Part shown: positions 12,401-22,464 of the stretch, piece by piece | Layout: the number at the start of each line of letters is the position of its first letter | Position numbering within the stretch: the stretch's first letter is position 1 | Source of the DNA: Echinometra lucunter | Taxonomy: Eukaryota > Echinodermata > Echinoidea > Camarodonta > Echinometridae | Assembly: GCA_029962745.1 (NCBI GenBank) | Contig: CM057165.1 | Coordinates: 21,506,355 to 21,570,354, forward strand | DNA: 64,000 nucleotides | Direction: 5' to 3' | The notes under the pieces: model-generated | Told to the model about the DNA's origin: nothing | Databases searched by the model: none | Seen by the model: the letters and a program-made list of their open reading frames with translations, nothing else | Made by a program: the position numbers and the translations under genes

Positions 12401-15400
12401 TAGCCCGATGGTGGCACACCTGTGCATGACGGAATGGATAAACCAGCCCCTGAAATTCGAGCTGATGAAAACGGGTCCAAAATAATATTGCCAGCTATTT
12501 TGTGGTTTAGCGGGCTATTATACAAATTAGTCCAAGATGATGTAGGCTTAGTTGGTTATTCTCTGATCGGGATAATTCATGGGATCAGATATAGCGGGCT
12601 TTTTCTCAACCTCGAGCTGATGAAGATGCACCTATTGAATCAACGCTGAAGACCTTTTCTCCATTGGGGATTAAATCGAAACCTGCAAAGCAAAACGAAA
12701 GACGACGAAACTTATTGGTACCTAAATCTAAAAGGCAATATACTCCCCCCCCCCCTCCCAAGTAGCTAGACAGAAATGCCGCTTAGAAGCTGGAAGTTTT
12801 AATTTTGTCAAAAATTTCCTCTCAGATCATAGATTTCTGTTGTCTTAATCCGTATTTTCTCTTTCCCTCTATTTCACTGATAGTTCTTCATAACGACTGG
12901 CATGCTAAGTAGAAACTCCGCAAGGAAGAAGAAAGTGGTATGTAAAGACCCTTTCATTAGGAGCTTTCTTTATCTGGCTCTGTCACTTCATGTTATTTTG
13001 AAAATAGAAAATATTACTATCACTTTTTTGTTTATTATTTTGTTGAATGGAAACTGTCAAATTGATGATATCATTGGGTATACTAAAAACTTTCTTTAGG
13101 TCTGCAAAAATTGGAAAACTCTTTTGGGACTTAGTTTTCTGAAGACGCTCACGGTCTGAGGCATGTATTCTTCTACAGTCTAAATCATTACCACGCTCTG
13201 GAGTGTATAGTTTTTAATATTTGATAAAGTTACACGGAAATGAGAAGAACAGAAGCCTACGAATTTTAAAAACAGGATTGACTAATTTTTATGCCTCCGC
13301 CCACCATAGGTGGTTGCCGGAGGCATTATGTTTTCGGGTCGTCCGTCCGTCCGTCCGTCCCGTTTTCGTTCTCGCGATAACTTGAGAACTATTTGACAGA
13401 TCAACTTCAAACTTGGCTCGTGTATGCATATGGGAGGGACAATGATCTGATTAGATTTTGGAGTCTCAAGGTCCAAGGTCAAGGTCATAGAGGTAATAAT
13501 ACACATAAAAATGGCTCGTTCTCGCGATAACTTAAGAACCATTTGACAGATTGGCTTCAGACTTGGCTCATGCATGCACATGGAAGGGACAATGATCTGA
13601 TTAGATTTGGGGGTCACAAGGTCAAAGGACAAAGGTCATAGAGGTCGTTATGTACATAGAAATGGATCGTTTTCACAATAACTCAACAACCATTTGACCG
13701 ATCAACCTCAAACTTAGCACATGTATGCATATGGGAGAGACAGTGATCTGATTTTGAGGGTCACAAGGTCAAAGGTCAAGGTCAAAGATGTCAATGAAAA
13801 TAAATCAACATGAAGTGCCATTTATTTCTGATTTGGTAATGGCGGAGGCATAAAGTTCGACCACGCGTGGTCGAAGATTCATCTAGTTTGTCTCAAATTT
13901 TCATCATTTTACAGAGGGCTGCTAATTTGATCATGTTCATCATAACTGCCTCGATCGCCTTCGCTCTGCTCTCCCTTTCTACTTTCATGGCCAAAGCCGA
14001 AGACACTAGGAAGTACACCATTGTTCAAGAAAAATATGGAATAACCTACCTCCGACCCGTTTTCACGAACGTCTGCAATCCAGGGACATCCACTCAGATG
14101 GATGAAGACTGCAAGCACTCGATGGTATGTAAGGCCCGGCTCACAAGTCGAGCAAGGTGTTGCGCGTCTTTCCGAAGATGAGATTTTTTCGAAGATTCAT
14201 AATCCCGAAAATGGGGATACTGGGTTCTATCTATTCCTTTTCGGAAGTCTCGCATTTCACAATCCTTGCGCCCTCATTTGGTTCAGTTACGACAATCAAT
14301 CTAGCATATTAATTCTGGGAGATGGGTCGACAACAGTACCATCAACACCTTGCGCTAGTCGCCTTTTCCACTCATAATTATTCTAAGTGATTGCATACTT
14401 CTAACATTTCATATTTTCCCTGGGCTCACTGCTGGTTCATCAAAGACATTGGATTTCAAGACAAATTACTCTCGCCTACTTCCGTAGTACGTTTTGGCAA
14501 GGGTAAATGCTGTGCCGGATGCTGTGTTAAAAAATGGACTCGGAAAATTGCGTCCGCCATTGGTATAGCGTGTGAAAAGATGTCTAATCTATTCCTGATA
14601 TTTCATATCTAAAACTTTGTTTTTAAAGTCTGATTTTTGCACGAACAGAAGAATGGATAGTTAAAAGAACATTTCATAAAACTTTATTTTCAATATATGA
14701 CAATGTAAATCTTCAGGATCGTGTCTCCTTTTTGACAGAGTCACCTGCCATAGGGATAACACGTAAAAAGAGGGATTTTAAGATTGATTATAGTTCCCCT
14801 ATTACTGGTTTGATTTAATTCAAATGTGATTTATATATGATTTGAGACTTTGGAATAGATTATTAAAGGCTCAAAAAAATTCAAAGACTCCCCATAAATT
14901 TCAGGTACTATGCATGCTTTTGTCCTAAGAGCTGCCATAGGCTAACACGCAAAACAAGATATTTTTGAAATTATTTTAATTCCCCTAACGTTTATTTGAA
15001 TTTACGGAAGAAGTAATTTACATAAAATTTCAAAATCTGAAAATATATAATTAAGGCTCCATGAGTCAAATAGACCCCCCTAAAATCCCCGGGAATATGC
15101 ATATTTTTTGCTTTGAAAAATCTTGCCTGCCATAGGTTTACACGTGAAGTCAAGCAATGTTTAAATAATTATAGTTCCCCTATTACTACTTTGAATTTAT
15201 TTCAAATGTAATTTATATGTAATTTGAGACTTTGGAAAAGATTACTACAGGCTCAAAAAAATTCAATGACTACCCATAAATTTCGGGTACTATGCATGCT
15301 TTTGACCCTTTAGCTGCCATAGGTTAATACACAAAAACAGGGAATTTGAAATTAAGTAAATTCCCATAGGATTCATCTAAATATATGGAAACGGTGATTC

Positions 15401-18400
15401 ACATAAAATTTCAAACTCTGAAAATATATAACTGAACCTCGATCAGTACATTAGACCCCCATAAATCCCCGGGAATATGCATGCTTTTGAACAATGTTTT
15501 AATGTTTGTAATACTACACGTAAAACCGTTTGTTGTTATCGATGACGCACGATATGTGGCTATACCACGTACTACAATACGTACGCGTGCTTTATTTCGG
15601 TACTGAAAGTTCTTCGTAAATATATATTCTTTGGTTCTACTAACTCATCATTCTTCTTCCCTAGCCCTGCCTTTGGGATCCCTCGGTCAATTAAATATTT
15701 CTTAAACATTTCTTCAAAAGACCTGTTAACTAATTTTATGCATTGTTGTTGAACAAAAGTTTCCTTGATAACTAAGAAGCTTGCCAAGGGCTTGCCCGAC
15801 GTAGCGATAACTAATTTATGCAAACTGGATTCTTTCTATTCAGATGCCATTATGCATAACAGGTGAACTGAATAGTTGGTAAACAAGGGTTCTGGAGAGA
15901 AACATACATAAATTTGAATACTATTAGTAAACAGGTCCATTGGTCAACTCTCACTCGCGGCGTCTGCTATCTTGGAAATAATTGTCGACCCGCGAGGGGG
16001 AAAATAGGCCTCTATGGTACGGACGTTGGTGACGTATGTCTTGTGAAAAGCGAGAATTGTGAGCCTTCGGAATGGGGAACCCCCCTTTTTTAAAGTTAAT
16101 TTTCGGAATTACGAAACCCATTTAATTTTAGGAAAAACGAACTCTGGAAAATGTCATTTCTGTTTACTTATTGTTTTTTTTTAGTCCTCAAAATGTGATT
16201 GGTCCGAAAAAAAAAGAACTTTCAAAAATAATCTTTGAAAATTCACTTGATGGGTAACTGATAACAATGACACAGTTAGAAGTCAGAGCAAACTTCCACA
16301 AAGTTCCATGTTGATCCAACTACGTGTTCAAACGGCCACGGTAATGTTTGAAAATAATCATTTCTTTGTTTTGTATACAATGTGCTGGTATATAAGCACA
16401 CCCATGCATGGTTGAAAAATTGAAGCACATAACAGTAATTCTTATTGAGTCAACTCACCTTAGATAGGAAATCGCTTCCCTTTGAAATGAAGCTGTAAGT
16501 AAAAAATAAAATCGACGATACTAAGCATATTAAACTGATATCCCCTTTTAAATTTGTTAGAAATCGCGTTGTTTTAGTTCGTATGGCTAACGCGTATACT
16601 TTGTTCCACGTTTCTTTTGCTTTTAATTTTTTTTTCATTTAATAACTGTTTTCTTTATGATTTTTTCCTTATCATATTTTCCTTCTCTCTCTTTCAACCC
16701 CCCCCCCCCCCACCCCTCCCCCATTTCAGGTAGGACGAAAGATTGTTGATTCGCTGATTGGACTAGCAGCTTTGATAGAGGGCGTGCTAGCTATTGTCGG
16801 GGCTTCGCTCTGCTGCAATGCCATGTGCCCCAGGTGTTGCGGAACAAGCACTTCGAGTGCAGCAGCTACAACGGTAAGGTATCCCCGCTGCACTGGCTTA
16901 TTGGAAGAAGGAGCGGGGGGGGGGGGGGGGGGGCGGGGGGGAGGGGCAAGGGGTACAGTTACCTCCTGAGAGATTTCCCAGCAAGAAAGAAAAGGCAGCC
17001 ACTATTTGAATGCTGTTAGTTTGAAGGTCAGTAATTCAAAGAATGCAAGTGAAAACGCACACACTAGGATGCAGACACAACATGGCTCAAAATTTGTACT
17101 TCCTGAAATTGTCAACCACCTCCTCAGTAACGTAAACCAGGGCCCTCTGAAGTGGTTTTCTTACTGATCTACTGTATATGGATTAACAGATAGGACTGTT
17201 TGGTAAATGGATGGAGAAAATGATTAAGAAAATGGAAGGGGAGAAAATTCTATAGTAAATACCCCCCCCCCCCCACTAAAAAATAAAATAAAATAAAATA
17301 AAATAAATAATCATAAATATAAAAAAATGAACTAATAAAATTTAAAAAAATAAATAAAAATTAAATGAATAAATAAAAAAAAAAAGATGTAGGAAGAGCA
17401 TGAAGGAAACAAGCGAGGGCAAAAATGATATGTATTGGGATTGTTATACTCATTCCAGTCATTTATACTGTTTATGTCTTCAGGCCTATTACACTACTAC
17501 TGGATGTCAAGGGGACCAGACGCCGGGTCAAAAGTATGCGCAAGGTAACAAGAATGTCATTTTGTTGCTTTTGAAGTAACGTTGCAGATCCAAATTATGC
17601 ATTGTGCTTCTCATAAAAATGCCAGACAGAGATAAAAATCTGTAAATCTGTATACGATCGTATCGATTTTTTTTTTTTTTTGGAGGGGAGGGGGTTGAAC
17701 TGACCGGTAACTGTACATACTGGTATCTTGGAAACCTTTCTGAAATCGGAACAAATGGCTCTTTAAATTGTGAAATACTTATTTGAACTTAACAACAAAT
17801 TTATTTGAAAGTGAGATAAAATATGCAACAGTACTGATACGGCGCACAAGAGTGAACGTAACTCGTTTTAATTCACTGCGTTTCAGCAAAATGAATGGAA
17901 ATGCAAAATTAGATACATTATTTGGGCACGTTTTCGAATAAAACAAAAACTGGGAAAGCTGAAACGAGGCTAACCACGATTTGCTAGTTCTCACAGCTAA
18001 AAACAAAGGAGAAAAGCACTAAGCAGAACAGTAGAAACGCACTGCAGATCAAAATTATTTAATAATCATTCAAAATACACTAAATGTCCAAGCTGCTGCA
18101 CAGCGGTGAAAAATAGAAGATTGTAACTTTCAAAAAACACCTTTCTTTTAAACATTTGCAGCCGACTGTTACTTGATTTTTATGAATATTTTTGTTCAGC
18201 TACCATTACATAAATGAAATAATAATCACCTGATAATAGCGTTTAACTTGCTTAGCGTTGACAAGTGAACTCAATAATCAATTTATAAACAATAACTACG
18301 CCTATAAACAAACAGTACAAAGCAAAGGAAGGTGCACACTAGAGCCCCTTAATAGAGAAAGTTACGACAACCTACTATTTGAACGCCATTTTGTCTCCAC

Positions 18401-20241
18401 TGTTACGCAAAATTTCTATTTAATTTTGATGAGCACCTGGGTGTTCTAAACAGAAAGAATTCGAACGCCATGTTGTTTCCAAAAAAATGAAACGTCCACG
18501 TCCCAACTCTGTCTATTCAGGGACTCTAGTTCACACTAGAGTACCTACATAAAGAGAGTAGCGACAACCCAAGATTTGAACGCCATTTTGTTTCCCTGTT
18601 ACGCAACATTTCTATTCAATTCCGATAAGCAAACGGGTGTTCGAAATAGAAAGAATTTGAACGCCATTTTGTTTCCCAAGAAGTAGGACGTCTATGTCGC
18701 TACTCTCTTTATGTAGGTACTCTAGTTCACACAATTGTAGAGCGCCATCCACGTTTAAAGGAAACCAACACCCTCAACATGCTCAAGTCAAGTCGTTTTT
18801 AAAAACAAAGCTAAGACGGAATAAAACAGATCAGCGAAAATTTGAACAAAATCGGACATGTATAGTAAGAAAGTTATGTTCATATGAAAGTTTTGTATGA
18901 CACTTTTTTACACTGCCATAGCTATAACTGATAACATCATTTTGTGGACAGCTCATTATGTTTTGTGCACACATAATTAAACATTTTAATTTTGCTCAAG
19001 ATTTGCAGTTTTTCTTAAGCCAAACTCAAGATATTTAATATAGGAGTGTTTTCTGCTAAACATATTTGGGATGATGACAATGAAAACATATGTTCTTTAA
19101 GAAAATAAAGAATATGTGAAATTCTGTGTGCAAAAGATATTGAGAGTTGTCTGAAATTGTATCGCTAATAGCTATGGTATAGTTCAAAAACAAAACAAAA
19201 ATTCATCAAGGCATAACTTTCTTACTCCTTGTCCGATTTCGTTCAAATTTTCGTTGATCTATTTTCTTTCATCTTAGCTTTGTTTTAAAAACTGCTTCAT
19301 TTGAGGGGTTTTGTTTCCTTTAATCTGACTTGTCCTAAACCGAGTTGGTATTGCAATACCAAATATCGGAATGCTTCAGGAGATGTACACCCCAGTAAAG
19401 CGTTCTTTTGTTACTACGTACGACAGCTATGTTTCAACTTAAAGTCTCTATAGGCAATTATAGGCGAGTTATTCTGGGTAATGTTCTATTCTATTTCGGG
19501 CAAGTCTTATCTATTTTTGCTCCACACGTTTCTGGCCACGTCAGATAATTCTTAATATTTTACTATCAATCTGATAGCTCTACTAAAGCTCAGATAAGGA
19601 CAACTATGAGTTAATAAGTCACATTTGTAATTTTTGTTGTCAATTTAATTTCAGAGTTCCTCAAAACTTGGTAACGTACGGGGAAAACACAGAAACGCTG
19701 ATAAACAGACATCTTGCATATGCCCCTTCATTATTTATTTATTTTTTATTTTAAATATTTTGCATGAAATATATTATAATCTATTGTTGCAGTTAAGGTA
19801 TTTTATTTGGATTATAACTTTCTTATGCTCTTTTTTGAAAATGTATGCGTCATCGTTAATATCAGCCCCCTCCCTTCATTTCTCTACGACCCCCCCCCCC
19901 CTCTCTCTCTCTCTCTATTATGTTAACATCTGTCTTTCTTTATGCTGTATTCTTTTTTATTTGCAGTGCCACAGACAGTGATGCCGGATGGAAAAACAGT
20001 AGCCCATACAACCCAAGGAGTTCCTATGTACGTGGTCCAGAAAGGATACTCGATGGCTCCCCAGTCTCCGTATGCCTCATCAGGGGCCCTCTCACAAAAG
20101 TCCCAAACTCGAGGATACCATAACGCAGCCTTGATTGTATCGCAGCCTAAACCTGCTCCGTCAAACTACTCTCCAAACTACTTCTCTGGCATGTCTGGTG
20201 GACCCAAGGGTATCAATGCATCCGAGCCAGAATACATGTAG
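8811..20241 (+). CDS. MS4A/CD20-like four-pass membrane protein, spliced gene (7 coding exons)
   Basis: Joining 8811-9467, 10180-10296, 12884-12937, 13915-14124, 16730-16873, 17484-17544 and 19967-20241 gives an open frame of about 505 codons. Every junction has AG/GT borders, and all introns are phase 0 except the last (phase 1). Residues 1-219 are a Q/P/S/D-rich repeat tail. Four hydrophobic segments follow: about 220-243, 249-267, 279-302 and 351-373. The TM1 start (IIGALQIVFGI), the TM2 FFITTGMLS motif and the Glu363 within TM4 fit the MS4A (CD20/FcepsilonRI-beta) fold. The TM3-TM4 loop has two cysteines (330, 342) that could form a disulfide, as in CD20. After TM4 comes a Cys cluster (374, 375, 379, 382, 383), a candidate for palmitoylation, then a Tyr/Ser/Pro-rich cytoplasmic tail ending EPEYM. 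Family members act as membrane adaptors or channel-associated proteins; the role here is unknown. A 5' UTR exon must lie upstream, because an acceptor directly precedes the ATG. Confidence 0.8.
9849..10148. mobile_element. Foldback family A, copy A1 (right half only) in MS4A intron
   Basis: Matches the right half of the family A foldbacks (shared blocks: AGAGATAATGGAGAAAATGT, AACCTGCCATTTTGAAG, CTTTCATAACTTTCTC, and the end GGTTTCATTCTCCTT). The left arm is missing. It ends about 35 bp before coding exon 2 of the MS4A-like gene. Confidence 0.75.
10180..10296 (+). CDS. MS4A-like gene, coding exon 2: TM1 and start of TM2
   Basis: The 39 codons lie between acceptor TTCGAACAG and donor CTG|gtgagt, in phase 0 on both sides. 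The exon encodes TM1 (IIGALQIVFGIVEVLLGFVA), a short loop with GWFSNF, and the beginning of TM2 (TPVWVGLL). The GALQI start of TM1 followed by a W-G-x-L-F-F-I junction in TM2 is the strongest MS4A signature in the gene. The right end of a foldback element stops about 35 bp upstream of this exon, so the acceptor's pyrimidine tract abuts transposon-derived DNA. Confidence 0.82.
10720..11420. repeat. Diverged tandem repeats with GCGAGCGAG cores, MS4A intron
   Basis: CAAGCGAGCGAAATGAGCGA-like cores recur at about 10727, 10938, 11082, 11248 and 11395. They are separated by A/T-rich sequence that is itself partly conserved (ATCAAAATACAC..., CGGACC/CGGTCC). Another unit lies inside the hAT MITE at 32891-33277. 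Confidence 0.6.
11911..12223. mobile_element. MITE with ends GGGGGTGTTTCACAAAGA, in MS4A intron
   Basis: Inverted ends GGGGGTGTTTCACAAAGACT ... AGTCTTTTTGAAACATCCCC; the subterminal ATTGACTCAAATC / GATTTTAGTCAAT blocks also pair. Immediately followed by another inverted-repeat element. Confidence 0.75.
12226..12631. mobile_element. Inverted-repeat element with ends GTGCGACATCAGCTCGAG
   Basis: Left GTGCGACATCAGCTCGAG and right CTCGAGCTGATGAAGATGCAC are inverted counterparts. Several AGCTCGAGCT palindromes lie inside. No coding capacity. It occupies the intron just before coding exon 3. Confidence 0.6.
12884..12937 (+). CDS. MS4A-like gene, coding exon 3: end of TM2 and intracellular loop
   Basis: An 18-codon exon between acceptor TTTCACTGATAG and donor GTG|gtatgt, phase 0 on both sides. 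It encodes FFITTGMLSRNSARKKKV. The first half completes TM2 and matches the family pattern FIxSGxLS; the basic RNSARKKK stretch is the expected short cytosolic loop between TM2 and TM3. Confidence 0.8.
13291..13851. mobile_element. Element with ATGCCTCCGCC ends and internal tandem units
   Basis: Ends ATGCCTCCGCC / GGCGGAGGCAT are perfect inverted repeats. Inside are a GTCC tetranucleotide run and three units of about 150 bp starting near 13369, 13519 and 13670. Each unit has TTGACAGAT, TGCATATGGGAGG and AAGGTCAAGGTCA-type motifs. It lies immediately upstream of coding exon 4. Confidence 0.75.
13915..14124 (+). CDS. MS4A-like gene, coding exon 4: TM3 and extracellular loop
   Basis: 70 codons, acceptor CATTTTACAG and donor ATG|gtatgt, phase 0. 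TM3 is carried by AANLIMFIITASIAFALLSL. The following loop of about 48 residues (shared with the next exon) contains two cysteines, C330 in the NVCNPG context and C342 in EDCKH, consistent with one extracellular disulfide. A mobile element with ATGCCTCCGCC ends stops 63 bp upstream of this exon. Confidence 0.8.
14660..15510. repeat. A-B-A-B tandem array (about 190-bp monomers) in MS4A intron
   Basis: The marker CTGCCATAGG recurs at about 14748, 14931, 15127 and 15311, a period of about 183-196 bp. Units 1 and 3 share one interior (TAGTTCCCCTATTACT, AATTTGAGACTTTGGAA) and units 2 and 4 another (CATAAAATTTCAAA, TCCCCGGGAATATGCAT). This makes a higher-order repeat of about 380 bp. Confidence 0.8.
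15735..15942. repeat. Dispersed repeat D, copy 1 (MS4A intron)
   Basis: Shares TTTTATGCATTGTT, CCTTGATAACTAAGAAGCT, TGCAAACTGGATTC, AACAGGTGAACTGAATA and ACATAAATTTGAATA blocks, in the same order, with 33752-34030 and 62808-62990. No coding capacity and no clear ends. Confidence 0.7.
16730..16873 (+). CDS. MS4A-like gene, coding exon 5: TM4 and cysteine cluster
   Basis: 48 codons, acceptor CCCCATTTCAG and donor ACG|gtaagg, phase 0. TM4 reads roughly IVDSLIGLAALIEGVLAIVG; an acidic residue inside TM4 is usual in MS4A proteins. It is followed by CCNAMCPRCCG, five cysteines just inside the membrane, then a Ser/Thr/Ala linker. The acceptor is preceded by a long C-rich pyrimidine tract. Confidence 0.8.
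17278..17388. repeat. A/T-rich (AAAAT)n-like tract
   Basis: AAAAT pentamers grading into degenerate AAAT/AATA sequence, in the MS4A intron between coding exons 5 and 6. Confidence 0.8.
17484..17544 (+). CDS. MS4A-like gene, coding exon 6: start of cytoplasmic tail
   Basis: 61 bases, acceptor TTATGTCTTCAG and donor CAAG|gtaaca. It encodes AYYTTTGCQGDQTPGQKYAQ plus the first base of a split valine codon, making this the only phase-1 junction of the gene. The frame matches the next exon exactly. Being short and without a recognisable domain, it is supported mainly by its splice borders and by frame continuity. Confidence 0.7.
18336..18732. repeat. Tandem pair of about 195-bp inverted-repeat units, MS4A intron
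   Basis: Two adjacent units (about 18336-18530 and 18531-18732). Each is flanked by inverted ACTAGAGTACCTACATAAAG-type ends and each contains two TTGAACGCCATTTTG motifs. The second unit has the better-preserved ends. Probably a MITE inserted twice or duplicated. Confidence 0.65.
18755..19323. mobile_element. Foldback family B, copy B1, in the last MS4A intron
   Basis: Begins TTAAAGGAAACCAACACC and ends TTTTGTTTCCTTTAA. The two halves are complementary over roughly 200-250 bp each (GATCAGCGAAAATTTGAACA on the left pairs with its complement near 19240). TTAA on both sides. It shares the CAAAAGATATTGAGAGTTGT-like block with family A, so the two families are related. Confidence 0.8.
19967..20241 (+). 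CDS. MS4A-like gene, last coding exon: cytoplasmic tail and stop
   Basis: Acceptor TTTTTTATTTGCAG; the exon completes the split valine codon and then encodes 90 residues to a TAG stop. The tail is rich in Tyr, Ser, Pro, Gln and Gly, with possible tyrosine motifs (PMYVVQ, RGYHNAAL, EPEYM). MS4A C-terminal tails are cytoplasmic, so these are candidate phosphorylation or sorting sites; no motif is firmly identifiable. Confidence 0.78.
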
Positions 20242-20307
20242 AAACCCATCTTTTATATGGGATGCTGATAAAATCTGATAACCGTTTCAAATAGGAAGTC
20301 GTTTTTG

Positions 20308-20530
20308 TCGAGCCACCGAGGTGGAGGAGACATAGGGATCCTTAGCGGCGTCCGTCTGTCGTCCGTCCGTGACGCTTATGAAACTTGAATAACTTTGCGA
20401 CCATTTGCCCGTACGTAACCAAACTTGGATGGTGGATGCTCTCTGTTATTTGTGGTCAAAGGTCCCGTATGTATGTTAATAGTTAAAAGATGTCAACGAA
20501 CGTGGCGAGACACATTATGGCTATAGCCTT
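20308..20530. repeat. GTCCGTCC-type dispersed repeat in MS4A 3' flank
   Basis: Starts TCGAGCCACCGAGGTGGAGG, contains GTCCGTCTGTCGTCCGTCCG and a GTGGTCAAAGGTC block. It is similar in type, though not in exact sequence, to the element at 13291-13851. Confidence 0.5.
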
Positions 20531-20606
20531 GTACTGATATGAGGATGGCTGTGAGCATCTTTTTCTCACTCTTCAAAGGCATTTGACTGATAGATTTGAT
20601 AGATCA

Positions 20607-20745
20607 GGGGAGCGTTTCATGAAGAATTTTGTCGGTGAAAATCACCGACAAATGTTACAAGCTACTGAAAATCCTCGCATCTGATTGGCTGACAGCAAAT
20701 TAGTCGGTGAAAATCACTGACAAAACTCTTCATGAAATGCTCCCC
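20607..20745. mobile_element. Small MITE with ends GGGGAGCGTTTCATGAAGA, copy 1
   Basis: 139 bp, inverted ends GGGGAGCGTTTCATGAAGA ... TCTTCATGAAATGCTCCCC, with inner TGTCGGTGAAAATCACCGAC palindromes. It lies in the 3' flank of the MS4A-like gene, possibly in its 3' UTR. Confidence 0.75.
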
Positions 20746-21544
20746 AGTTCATCCTTTTTTCATGTTTTGTGGAAATTATGATACAGATCGGCAAGTGAAA
20801 TCCACAACTCTAACGCCGCTGGTGGTGTACCGCAAGATTCAACTTTATACCCTTCATCGATTATATTATATATCAACGTAGTGCAATATGTTTGTAAATT
20901 ACTTTTCCTAGTAATTTTCGCAGAAGACCTTTTCTAACCTCGAAGGGTATTTTATAGTTTAATAGATTTGATACATCATTTCATCCTTTTGTGGAAATTA
21001 TGATACAGATCGACAAGTGAAATCCACAACTCTAAAGTCGCTGTTGGTGTACCGCAAGATCCAACTTTACACCCTTCATTAATTGTATTATATATCAACG
21101 AAGTTTGTGAATTACATATACTTTCCCAGTAATTTTCGTAGACTATGCAAACCTTTTCTCCACTATAAAGTTAGACTTAATGGCTGAAATGTTAGAAACT
21201 ATACCCCAAATAGATGAAAAGTAATGGTTTACAGCTAAATGGTAGACTGAAGTAAGACAAATTTGATATACAATATTCCAAAACAGAAATAGAGCTTGAC
21301 ACTTTGTATGCAATAATTTTTAACAAATACATGAATCAAACGTCAGTGAAAAAAAGGATTCATTGGAGTCCTTGACGTAGAAAATAATAAGTTATTCAAA
21401 ACACGTTTGGGACATCTGCTTTGAAAATCTCACGGTAAATTGGTGTTTTATCCAAACAAAGACAGTTCATAAAGTTTCATATCTCATTCAGTTTGTATAA
21501 CAAATATTGCCTTATTATTTCTTACAGTCTGGGCAAATTACTCA

Positions 21545-21550
21545 AATAAA
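21545..21550 (+). promoter_or_regulatory. First canonical AATAAA downstream of the MS4A-like stop
   Basis: This is the first perfect AATAAA on the plus strand that I find after the stop codon, about 1.3 kb away. It would imply a 3' UTR containing the GTCCGTCC-type repeat (20308-20530) and a small MITE (20607-20745). Variant signals closer to the stop are equally possible. Confidence 0.22.
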
Positions 21551-21834
21551 TGTATGTACATTTGATTTTATTGATGCAATATTCATTGTATTTCAAATGC
21601 AGCAAAATATAAGGCCATATTAACGAAAAATATTTCAAAATTTCGATAATGCTCTTTGCATACCTTAGGTCTATGTTTTCTAACCGCACTAACCGCCGTT
21701 CTTGTTTTTCTGTTAACTGTGAATTCCAACTACAAGACCTGAAACACATGCGAGTGCTATACCGTTATCCATTCGTTTGTTTTCCTCCGAAAGGTGATCT
21801 TCGGACTAATCCGAAATCGAAAAAGCCCTATAGA

Positions 21835-22430
21835 ACCTGGACCTGTTCTGTGCATTTGTATACCCGAAGGCCTAAAATGGTGCAATTCGAAATTATCCCC
21901 TTGTTTTTTTTTCTTCTTGTTCTCAAGCTTCTGGTGTATTTGGGGCTCTAGGTGAAAGACAATGAGTCTAAGCTTAAGAATTTCATCCTAAACATGATGA
22001 ATAGAATATATCTGTGCACTATGTCTTGTAATACCCAAAAGCTCCGAATGGTGCAATTCAAAATAAGCCTCATGTGTGCAATAATATATTCTCCTTATTC
22101 TCACGTTTCTGGTATATTTGGGGCTCTAAATGGGTCTAAGCTTGCACTATGTCTTGTATACCCCAAAGCCCCAAATGGTGCAATCGGCATGTGTGCAATA
22201 TTTTCTCCTTCTTCTGATGTTTTTGATGTATTCAGGGCTCTAAATGAAAGGCGAATGAGTCTAAGCTTAAAAATGTTAATCCTAGATAGAATATTTTATC
22301 TCTGTACTGTGTCTTGTATACGGTGCAGTTCGGAATGTGTCCGTGTTAGCAATAATCCCTCCTTATTTTCATGCTTCTAGTATATTTGGGGGCTCTGACT
22401 GAAATGTGATTGAGTCTAAGCTTAAAATTG
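21835..22430. repeat. Degenerate tandem array downstream of the MS4A-like gene
   Basis: GGTGCAATTC, TATATTTGGGGCTCTA and GAGTCTAAGCTTA recur in the same order four times, with spacing of about 125-170 bp. The units differ by indels. No stable reading frame is kept across units. Confidence 0.7.
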
Positions 22431-22464
22431 GAAGATAGGAAGAAGAGATATTATTAAGGATCAT

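Noticed and set aside
13282..13632. Minus-strand ORF with repeated SNQIIVP and HEPSLK motifs
   Set aside because: It reads across the tandem units of the ATGCCTCCGCC element; the periodicity is that of the DNA repeat and no domain is recognisable.
14660..15510. Regular direct repeats that might suggest a CRISPR array
   Set aside because: Units are about 190 bp, diverged and alternating, in an intron of a eukaryotic gene; no short repeats with unique spacers.
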